Assembly: GCF_900184735.1 (NCBI RefSeq)
Contig: NZ_LT855395.1
Location: 413,475-471,925, forward strand
DNA from: Paucisalibacillus globulus
GTDB taxonomy: Bacteria; Bacillota; Bacilli; Bacillales; Amphibacillaceae
Direction of reading: 5' to 3'
Length of the DNA: 58,451 nucleotides
The notes beneath the pieces were generated by a model. That model searched no databases, had not been told where the DNA came from, and worked only from the letters and a program-made list of their open reading frames with translations. Each line of letters starts with the position of its first letter. Positions within the stretch are counted from its first letter, which is position 1. Shown here piece by piece: positions 24,441 to 33,112 of the stretch. The translations under genes were made by a program, and so were the position numbers.

Positions 24441-25034
24441 GTGGCCACTCATGATACTTTCCATCCGACATACGATAAGGAGGGCATTAAGGAACTGCAG
24501 TCCAACCCTGCCCTTGCCATAGAAACAATTATGGATATGTATGGCGATGAAATAAAACGACTTGTATTTGCTTATGTTAAGAACTCCGCAGATACAGATG
24601 ATGTTACTCAAGAGGTTTTTGTAACGATCTATCAAAAATTAGATACTTTTCAAGGTAATTCTACTTTAAAGAGTTGGATATATTCGATTGCCATCAATAA
24701 ATGTAAGGATTACTTGCGTAGCTGGCATGCGCGAAACAAGCGGTTAAAGGAGAAGCTTATTACTTCCTCCCATACCACGGCGAAGGATGAAGTGACTCCT
24801 GAAGAGAGAGCGCTACAAAAAGACCATTCCAGTGAGCTTTTTCATACGGTAATGGAGCTCCCAGTTAAATACCGGGAGATTATTATTTTGTTTTACTTTA
24901 AAGAACTATCCACTGGTGAGATAAGCCAGATTTTAGATATGAATGAAGCAACCATACGCACAAGACTTAGACGTGGTCGCGAAAAATTAAAAGAAAGCTT
25001 ATCTTCTATAAAAGGTGGTGTAGACCGTGGATAA
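24441..25034 (+). CDS. ECF RNA polymerase sigma factor
   Basis: The protein has 197 aa. Region 2 is at about 28-95 (FAYVKNSADTDDVTQEVFVTIY), with the DxxQEVF core that binds beta-prime and the -10 melting region. Region 4 is at about 135-190 (LPVKYREIIILFYFKELSTGEIS, then ATIRTRLRRGREKL). It starts at a GTG after AGGGGGA. The next gene overlaps by 8 bp and encodes a single-pass membrane protein, the expected anti-sigma factor. It is typical of cell-envelope stress control. I could not assign it to a named Bacillus sigma factor. Confidence 0.92.
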   Translation: MATHDTFHPTYDKEGIKELQSNPALAIETIMDMYGDEIKRLVFAYVKNSADTDDVTQEVFVTIYQKLDTFQGNSTLKSWIYSIAINKCKDYLRSWHARNKRLKEKLITSSHTTAKDEVTPEERALQKDHSSELFHTVMELPVKYREIIILFYFKELSTGEISQILDMNEATIRTRLRRGREKLKESLSSIKGGVDRG

Positions 25035-26193
25035 AGAATTAAAAGATTTACAGAGTCAATTTAATCAAATCCCTACTTCCTTTACGAATAAAGATAAGCA
25101 GGCAGTTCGTGATAAAATAGATAAACTTCCAGTTAAATCGAGACGAAAAGAGCTTCCCATCTATCCCAAGGTAATCACGGGTGTTGCTGTGGCTGTAGCT
25201 GTATTGATCTTTGCCATTACCATCAATCAATCACCGGATTTATTTATGAGTGAGAATGATTCTGGTTCTGATGCTAAAATGTCTCAAGAATTTAGTATTC
25301 AGGAAGACAATGCAATTTATGATTCAGATACCTCTAACTCGTTTAATGGTGATGCAGCAGAAATGGAAGAAAGTTTAGGCTTGAACATCTTTAATCCTGA
25401 AACTGTAAAAGAGCAAATGATACTACCAGTTATGGATGTTCAACAAAACGGAGATGTAACGATTATTACCTTTAAAGGGGACCGCTTAACAGGACGTTTC
25501 ATTGAAGATGAACAGCTAATGTTTAGCCCTGATGCTGATAGTTGGAATCGCATTCCAATTGCTGAAGGGGATATGAACAAGGATATACCAATATACTTCG
25601 ATGATGAAGCATATACAAGGTCTACTTTTGACGTGGAACAAGGAATAACTAATGATGTAACCATCACCCCTTATGCGATGGAGTATCATTATTCACCGGG
25701 AGGTTCAAGTATTACATTAATAATGGAAGAATATAACCGAATTAATGGAGAGGCAACCAATTCCTATTCCGAAACCATTGCTTTATCAGATGAGCTTATG
25801 CAGATATATGAGGAATATAAGACTACATTTGATGATAGGTTGTTAGAAGGTCTCAGTGCTTTTGAGGTCTTTAAGATTTATCACTACGCTAGTCGTTTTA
25901 ATGATTTAGATACGGAATACGCGCTATATTATAAAAAAGATTCTTTTCCGTATCCTGATAAGGAAAGCTTTATTGCTGAAGTTAGTTCAACCAATTACAC
26001 AATAGAGCAGGCAGAAGCTTTTTATGAGGAAATGCTAAAGATACAACAGTTTGATGAGCTTCAACTGAGTGGTAATGAGGTTTTAATACGATACACTACC
26101 AGAAATGAAATGGGACAAAATGATATCGGATTTAGGCTCTATCTTGATGAGGAACTTGGAGTTTATAAGATAGCTTGGATGGCAATTCAATGA
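25027..26193 (+). CDS. Probable membrane anti-sigma factor with large external domain
   Basis: The protein has 388 aa. The N-terminal ~45 residues (cytoplasmic) are charged and short, one TM helix lies at about 47-65 (VITGVAVAVAVLIFAITI), and about 320 residues are outside the cell. The external part begins with an acidic Ser/Asp-rich linker, then a beta-rich domain at about 115-235, and a C-terminal domain whose end (IGFRLYLDEELGVYKIAWM) looks like a small NTF2/DUF-type fold. It starts at a GTG overlapping the sigma gene by 8 bp. The function is inferred from position and topology; I see no classical ZAS zinc motif. Confidence 0.78.
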   Translation: MDKELKDLQSQFNQIPTSFTNKDKQAVRDKIDKLPVKSRRKELPIYPKVITGVAVAVAVLIFAITINQSPDLFMSENDSGSDAKMSQEFSIQEDNAIYDSDTSNSFNGDAAEMEESLGLNIFNPETVKEQMILPVMDVQQNGDVTIITFKGDRLTGRFIEDEQLMFSPDADSWNRIPIAEGDMNKDIPIYFDDEAYTRSTFDVEQGITNDVTITPYAMEYHYSPGGSSITLIMEEYNRINGEATNSYSETIALSDELMQIYEEYKTTFDDRLLEGLSAFEVFKIYHYASRFNDLDTEYALYYKKDSFPYPDKESFIAEVSSTNYTIEQAEAFYEEMLKIQQFDELQLSGNEVLIRYTTRNEMGQNDIGFRLYLDEELGVYKIAWMAIQ

Positions 26194-26204
26194 TAAAAAA
26201 AGAA

Positions 26205-26464
26205 GAGGCTGGGACATAACTAAAAGTATAAGTTGAGAACCTGAACGAAACACCACATCAGCTCCGGAAATATACGGAGACTCCTACGGGAGGATAGGCA
26301 TCGGTGAGACCCCGGAAGAGCTTTAGCTCTGCCCCGGAAGAGCTTTAGCTCTGAGGAGGCTCACCAGCCGCCCGTGGAAAGCGTAGTATATTTCCGGAGC
26401 GGGTCTATGCGCTTTTCATGTTCGTTCGGATTTTAATCAACTAAAACTCTTTTGTCCCAGCCTC
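26205..26464 (-). repeat. Family A palindromic element, copy 4, with 22-bp duplication
   Basis: A complete copy in the opposite orientation to copies 1-3. A 22-bp unit (CCCCGGAAGAGCTTTAGCTC plus TG) is tandemly repeated at 26310-26331 and 26332-26353, enlarging the inner hairpin. It fills the gap between the converging anti-sigma and CDGSH genes, and may end both transcripts. Confidence 0.92.
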
Positions 26465-26467
26465 TTC

Positions 26468-26671
26468 TCACTTTGCTCTAGGAGCACTTTCAAACCCTAT
26501 TTTACGATGTGTACCGTCACAGAATGGTTTGTTTTCAGAATGCCCACAGCGGCATAGGGAGAAGCTTTTCTTCGTTTCAAATACATTACCTTCAGCATCT
26601 ACCAACTCTACATCGCCTGTAATACGAAGGGAACCATTATCATTTACTTTAATGACGACCTTTTCACTCAT
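26468..26671 (-). CDS. CDGSH iron-sulfur domain protein
   Basis: The protein has 67 aa. The 3Cys-1His ligand set of a CDGSH 2Fe-2S cluster is complete: C40, C42, C51 and H55 within CRCGHSENKPFCDGTH. Residues 1-35 are beta-rich. Such small proteins take part in redox signalling or cluster transfer; the partner here is unknown. AGGAGGGGTTTC precedes the ATG. Confidence 0.92.
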   Translation of the reverse strand: MSEKVVIKVNDNGSLRITGDVELVDAEGNVFETKKSFSLCRCGHSENKPFCDGTHRKIGFESAPRAK

Positions 26672-26778
26672 GAAACCCCTCCTATACGATTTTTAATCTT
26701 CTTATATAAAATGAATTAATCATAATGAAGCAAAATATGCCTTTTACTATCTTACGTGAATCAGACTAAGAATATGAA

Positions 26779-27711
26779 TTATTCATTAATAGCTTGTCTT
26801 ACACGGTTCTCCATACGACCTAATTTTTCAATCTCTAACGACACTACATCACCGTCTTTCAGGAACTTCGGAGTTTCCATACCAAATGCCACTCCATCTG
26901 GTGTTCCAGTCATAATAAGATCTCCTGGTTTTAACGTAATGAGGTTAGATATAAATTCGATTAAAAATGGAACATCAAAAATAAACTTTTCTGTATTAGA
27001 GGATTGACGAAGTTCTCCATTTACATAACAGCGAACATCTAACTTTCCAGGATCACCAACTTCATCTGTTGTAACAACCCATGGTCCAACGGGAGTACTT
27101 CTATCGATTGACTTACCTTGTAGCCATTGTGGCGTTCTTTTTTGTAGATCTCGCGCAGAAATATCATTCCCTATTGTATATCCAGCAATATAATCGTATG
27201 CATCTTCCTTTTTAACCTTTGATGCTTCCTTTCCAATGACAATTGTTAACTCCACTTCATAATCCAACTTCTCTGTATAAGGTGTTTTCTCTATGTTATC
27301 TTCCGGACCAATTAATGCGTTAGCAAATTTAGCAAATAGCACCGGATATTCTGGGATATCGCTTTTCATTTCTTGTGCGTGCTCTACATAATTTCTTCCA
27401 ACACAAATAATCTTAGAGGGTTCTGGAATTGGCGTACCAAGGTATACGTCATGCCGTGAGTATTGTCCCGCCGCAATTCGGTCCGCATTTCCCTTCACAT
27501 ATGTATAGAGTTTCTTTGCCACTTGAATGGCGGGTTCACCTAACTTAAAGAATGACGTTGGCTCTGAAGGGAATAGTACATCTACCTCTTCTCCTTGGCT
27601 TGGATACTTAGCAAGGTAGGCTTCTTGCAAATCTATAACCATATCATCCATCACCATTCCAACTCGAAGTGGAACTTCTTTATCTTTCAATCGATAACTT
27701 ACTAGTTTCAT
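26779..27711 (-). CDS. Fumarylacetoacetate hydrolase family protein
   Basis: The protein has 310 aa. The FAH fold fills the C-terminal two thirds: IICVGRNYVEHAQEM, then FAKFANALIGPEDNI, the metal ligands in LDYEVELTIVIG, and GNDISARDLQ, ending with GDLIMTGTPDGVAFG. Members are Mg2+-dependent C-C hydrolases, decarboxylases or isomerases, for example acylpyruvate or 2-oxohept-3-ene-dioate enzymes; the substrate is not decidable here. The ATG at 27711 follows GGAGGGG, so the upstream in-frame start at 27726 is rejected. Monocistronic. Confidence 0.9.
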   Translation of the reverse strand: MKLVSYRLKDKEVPLRVGMVMDDMVIDLQEAYLAKYPSQGEEVDVLFPSEPTSFFKLGEPAIQVAKKLYTYVKGNADRIAAGQYSRHDVYLGTPIPEPSKIICVGRNYVEHAQEMKSDIPEYPVLFAKFANALIGPEDNIEKTPYTEKLDYEVELTIVIGKEASKVKKEDAYDYIAGYTIGNDISARDLQKRTPQWLQGKSIDRSTPVGPWVVTTDEVGDPGKLDVRCYVNGELRQSSNTEKFIFDVPFLIEFISNLITLKPGDLIMTGTPDGVAFGMETPKFLKDGDVVSLEIEKLGRMENRVRQAINE

Positions 27712-27784
27712 TTTTTTCCCCTCCATTATTTTGATGTGAATGACTCTATTATATAGTTTTCCAATTATTATGTAAATTTCACCG

Positions 27785-28363
27785 TCATAGATTACGTAAT
27801 CTTTTCATCTCCAGGTACTCGGACCTCAACATAGAATACACAACCGTATCATGAAATCTCTCCCCATCAAAGTCTGTATGTCTAAGTACCCCCTCTTTCG
27901 TAAACCTATATTTCTCTAAAAGCTTTCTCGACCCCTCATTTTCTGCAAAGATATCACCGACCAATCGGTTTAGCTTTAACGTCTCAAACACAAATGGCAA
28001 TAAGCTTTGAATAACTTCACTCATGACTCCTCTTCGTTGAAATTCCTCTCGAATAACTGCTCCCATTTCTGCCTTTCGATGCCAGGTATGGACTTTATGC
28101 AAACGGAACTGGCCTATTACTCTACCAGAGTCCTTCTCTATGATGACCCAGGGGATTTCTTTTTTCTCTAAGAATCTAATTCGATAGTTAGCGATTAATT
28201 CTTCCACTTCTTCTACTGATTTAACTGGATTTGGGGTGATGTATTTCATTGTCTCTTTGTTACTTAGCATGTCAAATAACTCTTTCGAATCTTCTAGTGT
28301 AATTTCTCTGAGTATGTAATGCTTGGATTCTAAGATGGGGATTTCTGTGAAATAGTTATCCAT
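27785..28363 (-). CDS. GNAT-family N-acetyltransferase (RimJ/RimL-like)
   Basis: The protein has 192 aa. The GNAT motif A region is AEMGAVIREEFQRRGVMSEVI, with the acetyl-CoA loop Q/RRxG. The start ESKHYILREITLEDSKELFDML and GDIFAENEGSRKLLEKYRF fit the RimJ/RimL acetyltransferase type, which modify protein N-termini or small amines. The ATG at 28363 lies 8 nt after GGAGG. The substrate is unknown. Confidence 0.88.
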   Translation of the reverse strand: MDNYFTEIPILESKHYILREITLEDSKELFDMLSNKETMKYITPNPVKSVEEVEELIANYRIRFLEKKEIPWVIIEKDSGRVIGQFRLHKVHTWHRKAEMGAVIREEFQRRGVMSEVIQSLLPFVFETLKLNRLVGDIFAENEGSRKLLEKYRFTKEGVLRHTDFDGERFHDTVVYSMLRSEYLEMKRLRNL

Positions 28364-28418
28364 TGTTTTTTCCTCCAAAAAGAAAGGACTTGAATAGGTT
28401 CAAGCCCTCCTGAACTCT

Positions 28419-28838
28419 TTACGCTTCTGTTGTAGATACTTGCCACAAGACACCAAACTTATCTTGAACCTGACCGTAGAGCGGGCTCCAAAATGTCTCT
28501 TGCAATTCCATGATGACCTTCCCACCATCTTCTAGTTTGGTGAAAACGTCCTTCGCATTATCAGATCCCTCTATCATAATAGCAATGGATAAATGGTCAC
28601 CAACTTGATATGGATTTCCAGGAAAGTTATCGGATATCATGAGTACAGAATTTCCGATTTTTAAATGAGCATGTAGAACAAGGTCTTTCACTTCCTCGGG
28701 AACAGCCTTTCCTTCCATCGGATTTTCACCAAAGGTTTGAAAACTTAACACCTCTGCTCCAAAAACATCTTTATAAAACGTTACCGCCTCTTGCCCATTT
28801 CCGTTCGTAACTAAATAGGGATTGATTTCTTGAATCAT
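28419..28838 (-). CDS. VOC-family protein (PhnB / glyoxalase-like)
   Basis: The protein has 139 aa and one vicinal-oxygen-chelate fold. It starts INPYLVTNGNGQEAVTFYKDVFGAEVLS, the hallmark of PhnB-like proteins, and ends WSPLYGQVQDKFGVLWQVS. Members include glyoxalases, fosfomycin-resistance-like enzymes and many uncharacterised ones. The role is not assignable. AAGAGGTGCGAAT precedes the ATG. Confidence 0.88.
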   Translation of the reverse strand: MIQEINPYLVTNGNGQEAVTFYKDVFGAEVLSFQTFGENPMEGKAVPEEVKDLVLHAHLKIGNSVLMISDNFPGNPYQVGDHLSIAIMIEGSDNAKDVFTKLEDGGKVIMELQETFWSPLYGQVQDKFGVLWQVSTTEA

Positions 28839-28979
28839 ATTCGCACCTCTTGTCTATAAATTTATCATATTTTCTCCTGATTTTTACCACAGTATAGGAT
28901 TACCCATCTTGCAGGACGGTATTCCTTTATTGGTTGGAGAATGGAGGGAGTAGCAACATTACGCCTCTCCCTTCCCCTG

Positions 28980-29546
28980 TTACGCCTCTACTCCAACGCC
29001 ATTTACTTGCTTAACAAACTCTTTCATTAATCCTGGCAAGTCAGGCCATGCATGACCAGAGATTAGGTTACGATCAACATGATTGGACTCACTCATGTAG
29101 GTTGAACCTAATGCTTCTACTTCCGGTTTACAAGCAATATAAGCCGTTAGCTCTCGCCCTTTCATATGTTCCCGTACCGTTGTAAGGACTTGTGCTGCAT
29201 GACATACAGCAGCAATAGGCTTATCCGCTTCAAAAAAGTGACTGACAATAGCCGGAACATGCTCATTCAAACGCATATGCTCAGGCGCGCGCCCACCCGG
29301 AATGATTAATCCATCATATTCCTTTGGATTAATTTCAGCAAAGCTTGCACTTGCCTCAATTAAATATCCTTCCTTCTCTGTATAGGTCTCCCATCCGATG
29401 AAGTCATGAACCACAGTATGTAGCTTCTTAGGTGATGAGGCAGCAATGGTAGTTTCATATCCTTCCTCTAGGCAACGAAAGTAAGGATAATAGATTTCAA
29501 GTGCCTCTACTGCGTCTCCAGCAAGAATTAATACTTTTTTGGACAT
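28980..29546 (-). CDS. DJ-1/PfpI family protein
   Basis: The protein has 188 aa. The nucleophile elbow AAVCHAAQ places Cys115 next to His116, with an acidic residue (E14 or E17) near the N-terminus. LIIPGGRAPEHMR is typical of the family. Relatives act as glyoxalase III/deglycase-type enzymes, chaperones or, in the PfpI branch, peptidases. A stress role is plausible but inferred. AAAGGAGGAATTATC precedes the ATG. Confidence 0.9.
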   Translation of the reverse strand: MSKKVLILAGDAVEALEIYYPYFRCLEEGYETTIAASSPKKLHTVVHDFIGWETYTEKEGYLIEASASFAEINPKEYDGLIIPGGRAPEHMRLNEHVPAIVSHFFEADKPIAAVCHAAQVLTTVREHMKGRELTAYIACKPEVEALGSTYMSESNHVDRNLISGHAWPDLPGLMKEFVKQVNGVGVEA

Positions 29547-29865
29547 GATAATTCCTCCTTTAAATTGATTAAATTTAAAGCTTCACTAATATATTCTCTA
29601 TTTTGGAATAATAATCCTCCTATTCATATAAATTCACGAAAACTTAATATCCAATTTATTCATCATTTACCCCTTCGCATCTGTTTAAATTGTCTATGAT
29701 AATAGTACTGATTACTTCTGCGTAATTCATTAATATTTTCCATTACTATCTTCCTTATCACCAATTTTCCACTAAGAATATTACCTCATTTTTCCAAATA
29801 ATAAAGGAATTAAGAGGGCCTTCACCGAATAGTTCACTAACTAAAAAGCAAGGGAGGGTATTGAT

Positions 29866-30012
29866 ATGGGACAAACCTCACGATACATTCCTAACTATCC
29901 AAATACTTCTTAGAAACATTCACAAACAACTTATCAACAAATAGCTTTATCCACCTTAGAAGTTTCTCATGTGCTTTCTATCCAAAAATTATTTAGGAGG
30001 AGATTTACATGA
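29866..30012 (+). pseudogene. Possible small gene broken by an in-frame TAG, upstream of the amidase
   Basis: An ATG at 29866 follows AGGGAGGGTATTGAT. It encodes MGQTSRYIPNYPNTS and then meets TAG at 29911-29913. The same frame stays open for 32 more codons (KHSQTTYQQIALSTLEV, then IQKLFRRRFT) and stops at a TGA overlapping the amidase start as ATGA. This may be a decayed small gene, a 15-aa leader peptide, or chance. The rest of the 29547-30008 gap is AT-rich with no recognisable promoter or gene. Confidence 0.35.
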
Positions 30013-30842
30013 AACTATATTTAGATCCTGGTCATGGTGGTACAGATAACGGAGCTAGTGGAAATGGGTTGTTAGAAAAGAACATTACCTTAGATATTGC
30101 ACTGCGCATACGCAATACGCTCATCAACGGGTTTGATAACGTGGACATTATGATGAGCCGCTCAAGTGATATTACAAAAACCCTCAAGCAGCGAACAGAC
30201 GAAGCAAACGCCTGGGGAGCTGACTACTTTTTATCCATCCATTGTAATGCCTTTAATGGATCTGCTCGAGGATATGAGGATTATATTCATAGTAATTTGT
30301 CCGATTCATCTTTGACTGCTAGATACCAAGATATTCTTCACACGGAAATCACCAAGTTAAACCAACTTACCAACCGCGGACAGAAGAAAGAAAACTTCCA
30401 TGTTCTGCGCGAATCAGCAATGCCAGCAATTCTTACTGAAAATGGATTCATTGATAATGCTTCTGATGCTAATTTGATGAAACAGGCAACTTGGCGTCAA
30501 GCGGTAGCGCAAGGTCATGCAAACGGGATAGCCATAGCATTTAATCTTCCTCCGAAACAAAGCGGTGGCGATGTGCTATACAAGGTTATTGCAGGTTCCT
30601 TTACTTCTAGAGCCAACGCAGAAGAACGTGTTACCTTTTTGAGTAATAAAGGAATTGATTCCTATATTGGTACGGTTGTCCTTTCTGGCACCACATGGTA
30701 CCGCGTCCAAGCTGGTGCTTTCTCTAGCCGAGACAATGCCGAACAACGCTTACAACAAGTTAAAAATGCAGGCATCCAAGACGCATATATTGCGATAGAG
30801 CAAAGTACGTCTGCACTTGAACCTGTAATGGCTAGTGAATAA
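30009..30842 (+). CDS. N-acetylmuramoyl-L-alanine amidase with SPOR repeats (CwlC-like)
   Basis: The protein has 277 aa. The amidase_3 domain spans about 1-178: zinc ligands H9, E23 and H78 and the catalytic E144 (AILTENGFID). Two SPOR repeats follow at about 190-230 and 231-268 (YKVIAGSFTSRANAEERV; YRVQAGAFSSRDNAEQRL) that bind denuded glycan. There is no signal peptide. This combination matches CwlC, the sporulation amidase (255 aa in B. subtilis) that helps lyse the mother cell without being exported. I did not find a clear SigK promoter. TTAGGAGGAGATTTAC precedes the ATG. Confidence 0.9.
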   Translation: MKLYLDPGHGGTDNGASGNGLLEKNITLDIALRIRNTLINGFDNVDIMMSRSSDITKTLKQRTDEANAWGADYFLSIHCNAFNGSARGYEDYIHSNLSDSSLTARYQDILHTEITKLNQLTNRGQKKENFHVLRESAMPAILTENGFIDNASDANLMKQATWRQAVAQGHANGIAIAFNLPPKQSGGDVLYKVIAGSFTSRANAEERVTFLSNKGIDSYIGTVVLSGTTWYRVQAGAFSSRDNAEQRLQQVKNAGIQDAYIAIEQSTSALEPVMASE

Positions 30843-30850
30843 TTTAATAA

Positions 30851-30882
30851 AAAAGGGTGGCTCTTATTCAGAGTCACCCTTA
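30851..30882. terminator. Terminator between the amidase and HAD phosphatase genes
   Basis: AAGGGTGGCTCT pairs with AGAGTCACCCTT with one mismatch. It overlaps the last codons of the phosphatase gene and is flanked by A-runs on the left. Confidence 0.8.
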
Positions 30883-31400
30883 ACTAACCATTCCGCAAAT
30901 CCAAGCAAATCATCAAATCGCATATCCGCTTCACTAGATGTTTTTTCCCTTGTACCAACTAGAACAGTCGTTACGCCGGCTTCTCTACCGGCATCTATAT
31001 CTGGATCACGATCCCCAACCATATAGCTTTTTTCTAAATCAATATGATGTTTCTCCGCTAAATCAATTAGCATTTGAGGTCTCGGCTTTCGGCAAGCACA
31101 ACCGGCATGTGGTTTATGCGGGCAATATGCAATATCATCGACACTTGCACCAAATTCAGCTAAATCATCCTCCATCTTTTGATGTACCTTCTCCAGTGCA
31201 GTTTCTTTCATATAACCTAGTCCAATCCCACCCTGGTTCGTTACCACAAACACCTTGTATCCTGCTTCATTAAACAGCTTTATCGCTTCCCCAACACCAT
31301 CCAGCAAGTAGAAATCGCTAGGTTTATTTACAAATTTCACCCGGCGGGTTAACACTTCATTTATAACACCATCACGGTCTAAAAATATTCCAGGTAGCAT
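30864..31400 (-). CDS. HAD-IIIA phosphatase, GmhB-like
   Basis: The protein has 178 aa. HAD motif I is FLDRDGVINE near the start, motif II VVTNQGG and motif IV GDRDPDIDAG. A zinc loop CPHKPHAGCACRKP is typical of D-glycero-D-manno-heptose-1,7-bisphosphate 7-phosphatase and histidinol-phosphatase-type enzymes. Bacilli lack LPS heptose, so the substrate here may be another sugar bisphosphate. The ATG at 31400 follows GGAAGGTGAG; the upstream ATG at 31448 is less likely. Confidence 0.88.
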   Translation of the reverse strand: MLPGIFLDRDGVINEVLTRRVKFVNKPSDFYLLDGVGEAIKLFNEAGYKVFVVTNQGGIGLGYMKETALEKVHQKMEDDLAEFGASVDDIAYCPHKPHAGCACRKPRPQMLIDLAEKHHIDLEKSYMVGDRDPDIDAGREAGVTTVLVGTREKTSSEADMRFDDLLGFAEWLVKGDSE

Positions 31401-31494
31401 AATCTCACCTTCCAACTTTTCTACGGCTAGTATACCCAATATTCGCAATCAAAATCTATGCTACACAGCCGCATTCTTCCTTTCAGCCCCAATT

Positions 31495-31925
31495 CAATAG
31501 TAAAATGATGTGATACACGATCTCATTACTTCATTTCAAACTCAATTCAACGGCAAAGTGATGTACTACACGTTCTCATTCTTCATTTCAACACAAATTA
31601 AATGGCAAAGTGATGTACTACACGTTCTCACTCTTCATTTCAACACAAATTCACTGGCAAAGTGATGTACTACACGTTCTCATTCTTCATTTCAACACAA
31701 ATCTACTGGCAAAGTGATGTACTACACGTTCTCATTCTTCATTTCAACACAAATTCAATGGCAAAGTGATGTACTACACGTTCTCATTCTTCATTTCAAC
31801 ACAAATCTACTGGCAAAGTGATGTACTACACGTTCTCATTCTTCATTTCAACACAAATCTACTGGCAAAGTGATGTACTACACGTTCTCATTCTTCATTT
31901 CAACACAAATTCACTTCAAATAGCT
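31495..31925. repeat. Tandem array 2, eight 52-bp units
   Basis: TCTCAT (once TCTCAC) recurs at 31521, 31574, 31626, 31678, 31730, 31782, 31834 and 31886 with spacing 53 and then 52. Units 2-8 are nearly identical (GGCAAAGTGATGTACTACAC, then GTTCTCATTCTTCATTTCAA). The first unit (AAAATGATGTGATACACGA) looks like a hybrid with the units of the array at 7080. It lies in the divergent gap between the HAD phosphatase and guaC. The remainder of 31401-32118 holds only the guaC promoter. Confidence 0.95.
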
Positions 31926-32027
31926 CAATACTTCCTAAAGTTACCAGGTATTTTCTATTAAACAGCTCCACTCCCCATGAATACACCCTATCTAAATCAA
32001 TAGATTAGTATAGCCTTTATATCTAAT

Positions 32028-32083
32028 TTGACATACTACCAAATATATAGTAAATTAGCTAATGGCGAACGATTTTTATTCGC
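32028..32083 (+). promoter_or_regulatory. guaC promoter and GCGAA/TTCGC operator-like repeat
   Basis: TTGACA (32028-32033), a 17-bp spacer and TAAATT (32051-32056) make a good sigma-A promoter. Just downstream, GCGAA (32065-32069) and TTCGC (32079-32083) form an inverted repeat; another TTCG lies at 32097. CGAA-type words recall PurR boxes, but the spacing differs, so this is only suggestive. I see no purine riboswitch. Confidence 0.65.
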
Positions 32084-32118
32084 TATAAATAAAACATTCG
32101 TGTTTAGGAGTGTAAATT

Positions 32119-33102
32119 ATGGATAATGTATTTGATTACGAAGACATTCAATTAATTCCCGCAAAATGTATTGTTCAAAGTCGTTCTGAATGTGATACAT
32201 CTATCACATTTGGCGGACGTCAATTTAAATTACCAGTCGTACCAGCAAATATGCAAACTATTATAGATGAAAAAATCGCTTTACAATTAGCAGAAAACGG
32301 CTATTTCTATATCATGCACCGATTCCAACCTGAAAAACGCATTGATTTCGTTAAAGATATGCAAGAGCGTGGTTTGTATGCATCCATTAGTGTTGGAGTA
32401 AAAGAAGAAGAGTACCGTTTTGTTGAAGAATTAGCAAATGAAAACCTAACGCCTGAATATATCACAATTGATATTGCTCACGGTCATTCCAATGCAGTCA
32501 TTGATATGATTAAACATATTAAAAATCACTTACCAGAAAGCTTTGTCATTGCTGGTAATGTTGGTACACCAGAAGCTGTTCGTGAATTAGAAAATGCTGG
32601 TGCTGACGCAACTAAAGTAGGGATTGGACCTGGGAAAGTATGCATTACGAAGATTAAAACTGGATTCGGAACAGGTGGCTGGCAGTTAGCAGCACTTCGT
32701 TGGTGTGCAAAAGCAGCAAGTAAGCCAATTATCGCTGATGGTGGTATTCGTACTCATGGTGATATTGCTAAATCTGTACGATTTGGTGCATCCATGGTCA
32801 TGATTGGTTCCTTATTTGCCGGACATGAAGAATCACCTGGTGAAACGGTTGAGAGAGATGGCAAACTATTTAAGGAATACTTCGGTTCCGCATCAGAATA
32901 CCAAAAAGGTGAGAAAAAGAATGTAGAAGGTAAGAAAATGCTTGTCGAACATAAAGGATCTTTAAAAGATACTTTAATTGAAATGCAACAAGACCTTCAA
33001 TCATCTATCTCTTACGCAGGCGGAAACAAATTAGATGCAATCCGAAACGTTGATTATGTAGTCGTGAAAAACTCTATCTTTAACGGGGACAAGGTTTACT
33101 AA
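32119..33102 (+). CDS. guaC: GMP reductase
   Basis: The protein has 327 aa, a TIM barrel of the IMPDH/GMPR family. It converts GMP to IMP with NADPH and ammonia release, recycling guanine nucleotides to adenine ones. The catalytic cysteine is C175 in [24 protein letters not shown] and [13 protein letters not shown] bind the nucleotide phosphate. There is no CBS domain, which separates it from IMP dehydrogenase. TTAGGAGTGTAAATT precedes the ATG. The start [15 protein letters not shown] matches the Firmicute GuaC branch. Confidence 0.96.
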   Translation: MDNVFDYEDIQLIPAKCIVQSRSECDTSITFGGRQFKLPVVPANMQTIIDEKIALQLAENGYFYIMHRFQPEKRIDFVKDMQERGLYASISVGVKEEEYRFVEELANENLTPEYITIDIAHGHSNAVIDMIKHIKNHLPESFVIAGNVGTPEAVRELENAGADATKVGIGPGKVCITKIKTGFGTGGWQLAALRWCAKAASKPIIADGGIRTHGDIAKSVRFGASMVMIGSLFAGHEESPGETVERDGKLFKEYFGSASEYQKGEKKNVEGKKMLVEHKGSLKDTLIEMQQDLQSSISYAGGNKLDAIRNVDYVVVKNSIFNGDKVY

Positions 33103-33112
33103 GATAACAAAA

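Noticed and set aside
7080-31925. CRISPR array as an explanation for the 51-52 bp tandem repeats
   Set aside because: There are no unique spacers: the whole unit repeats, with gradual divergence. No cas genes are in the window.
31930-32118. Purine riboswitch upstream of guaC
   Set aside because: I could not find the conserved three-way junction core or loop sequences; the leader is short (about 55 nt after the promoter).
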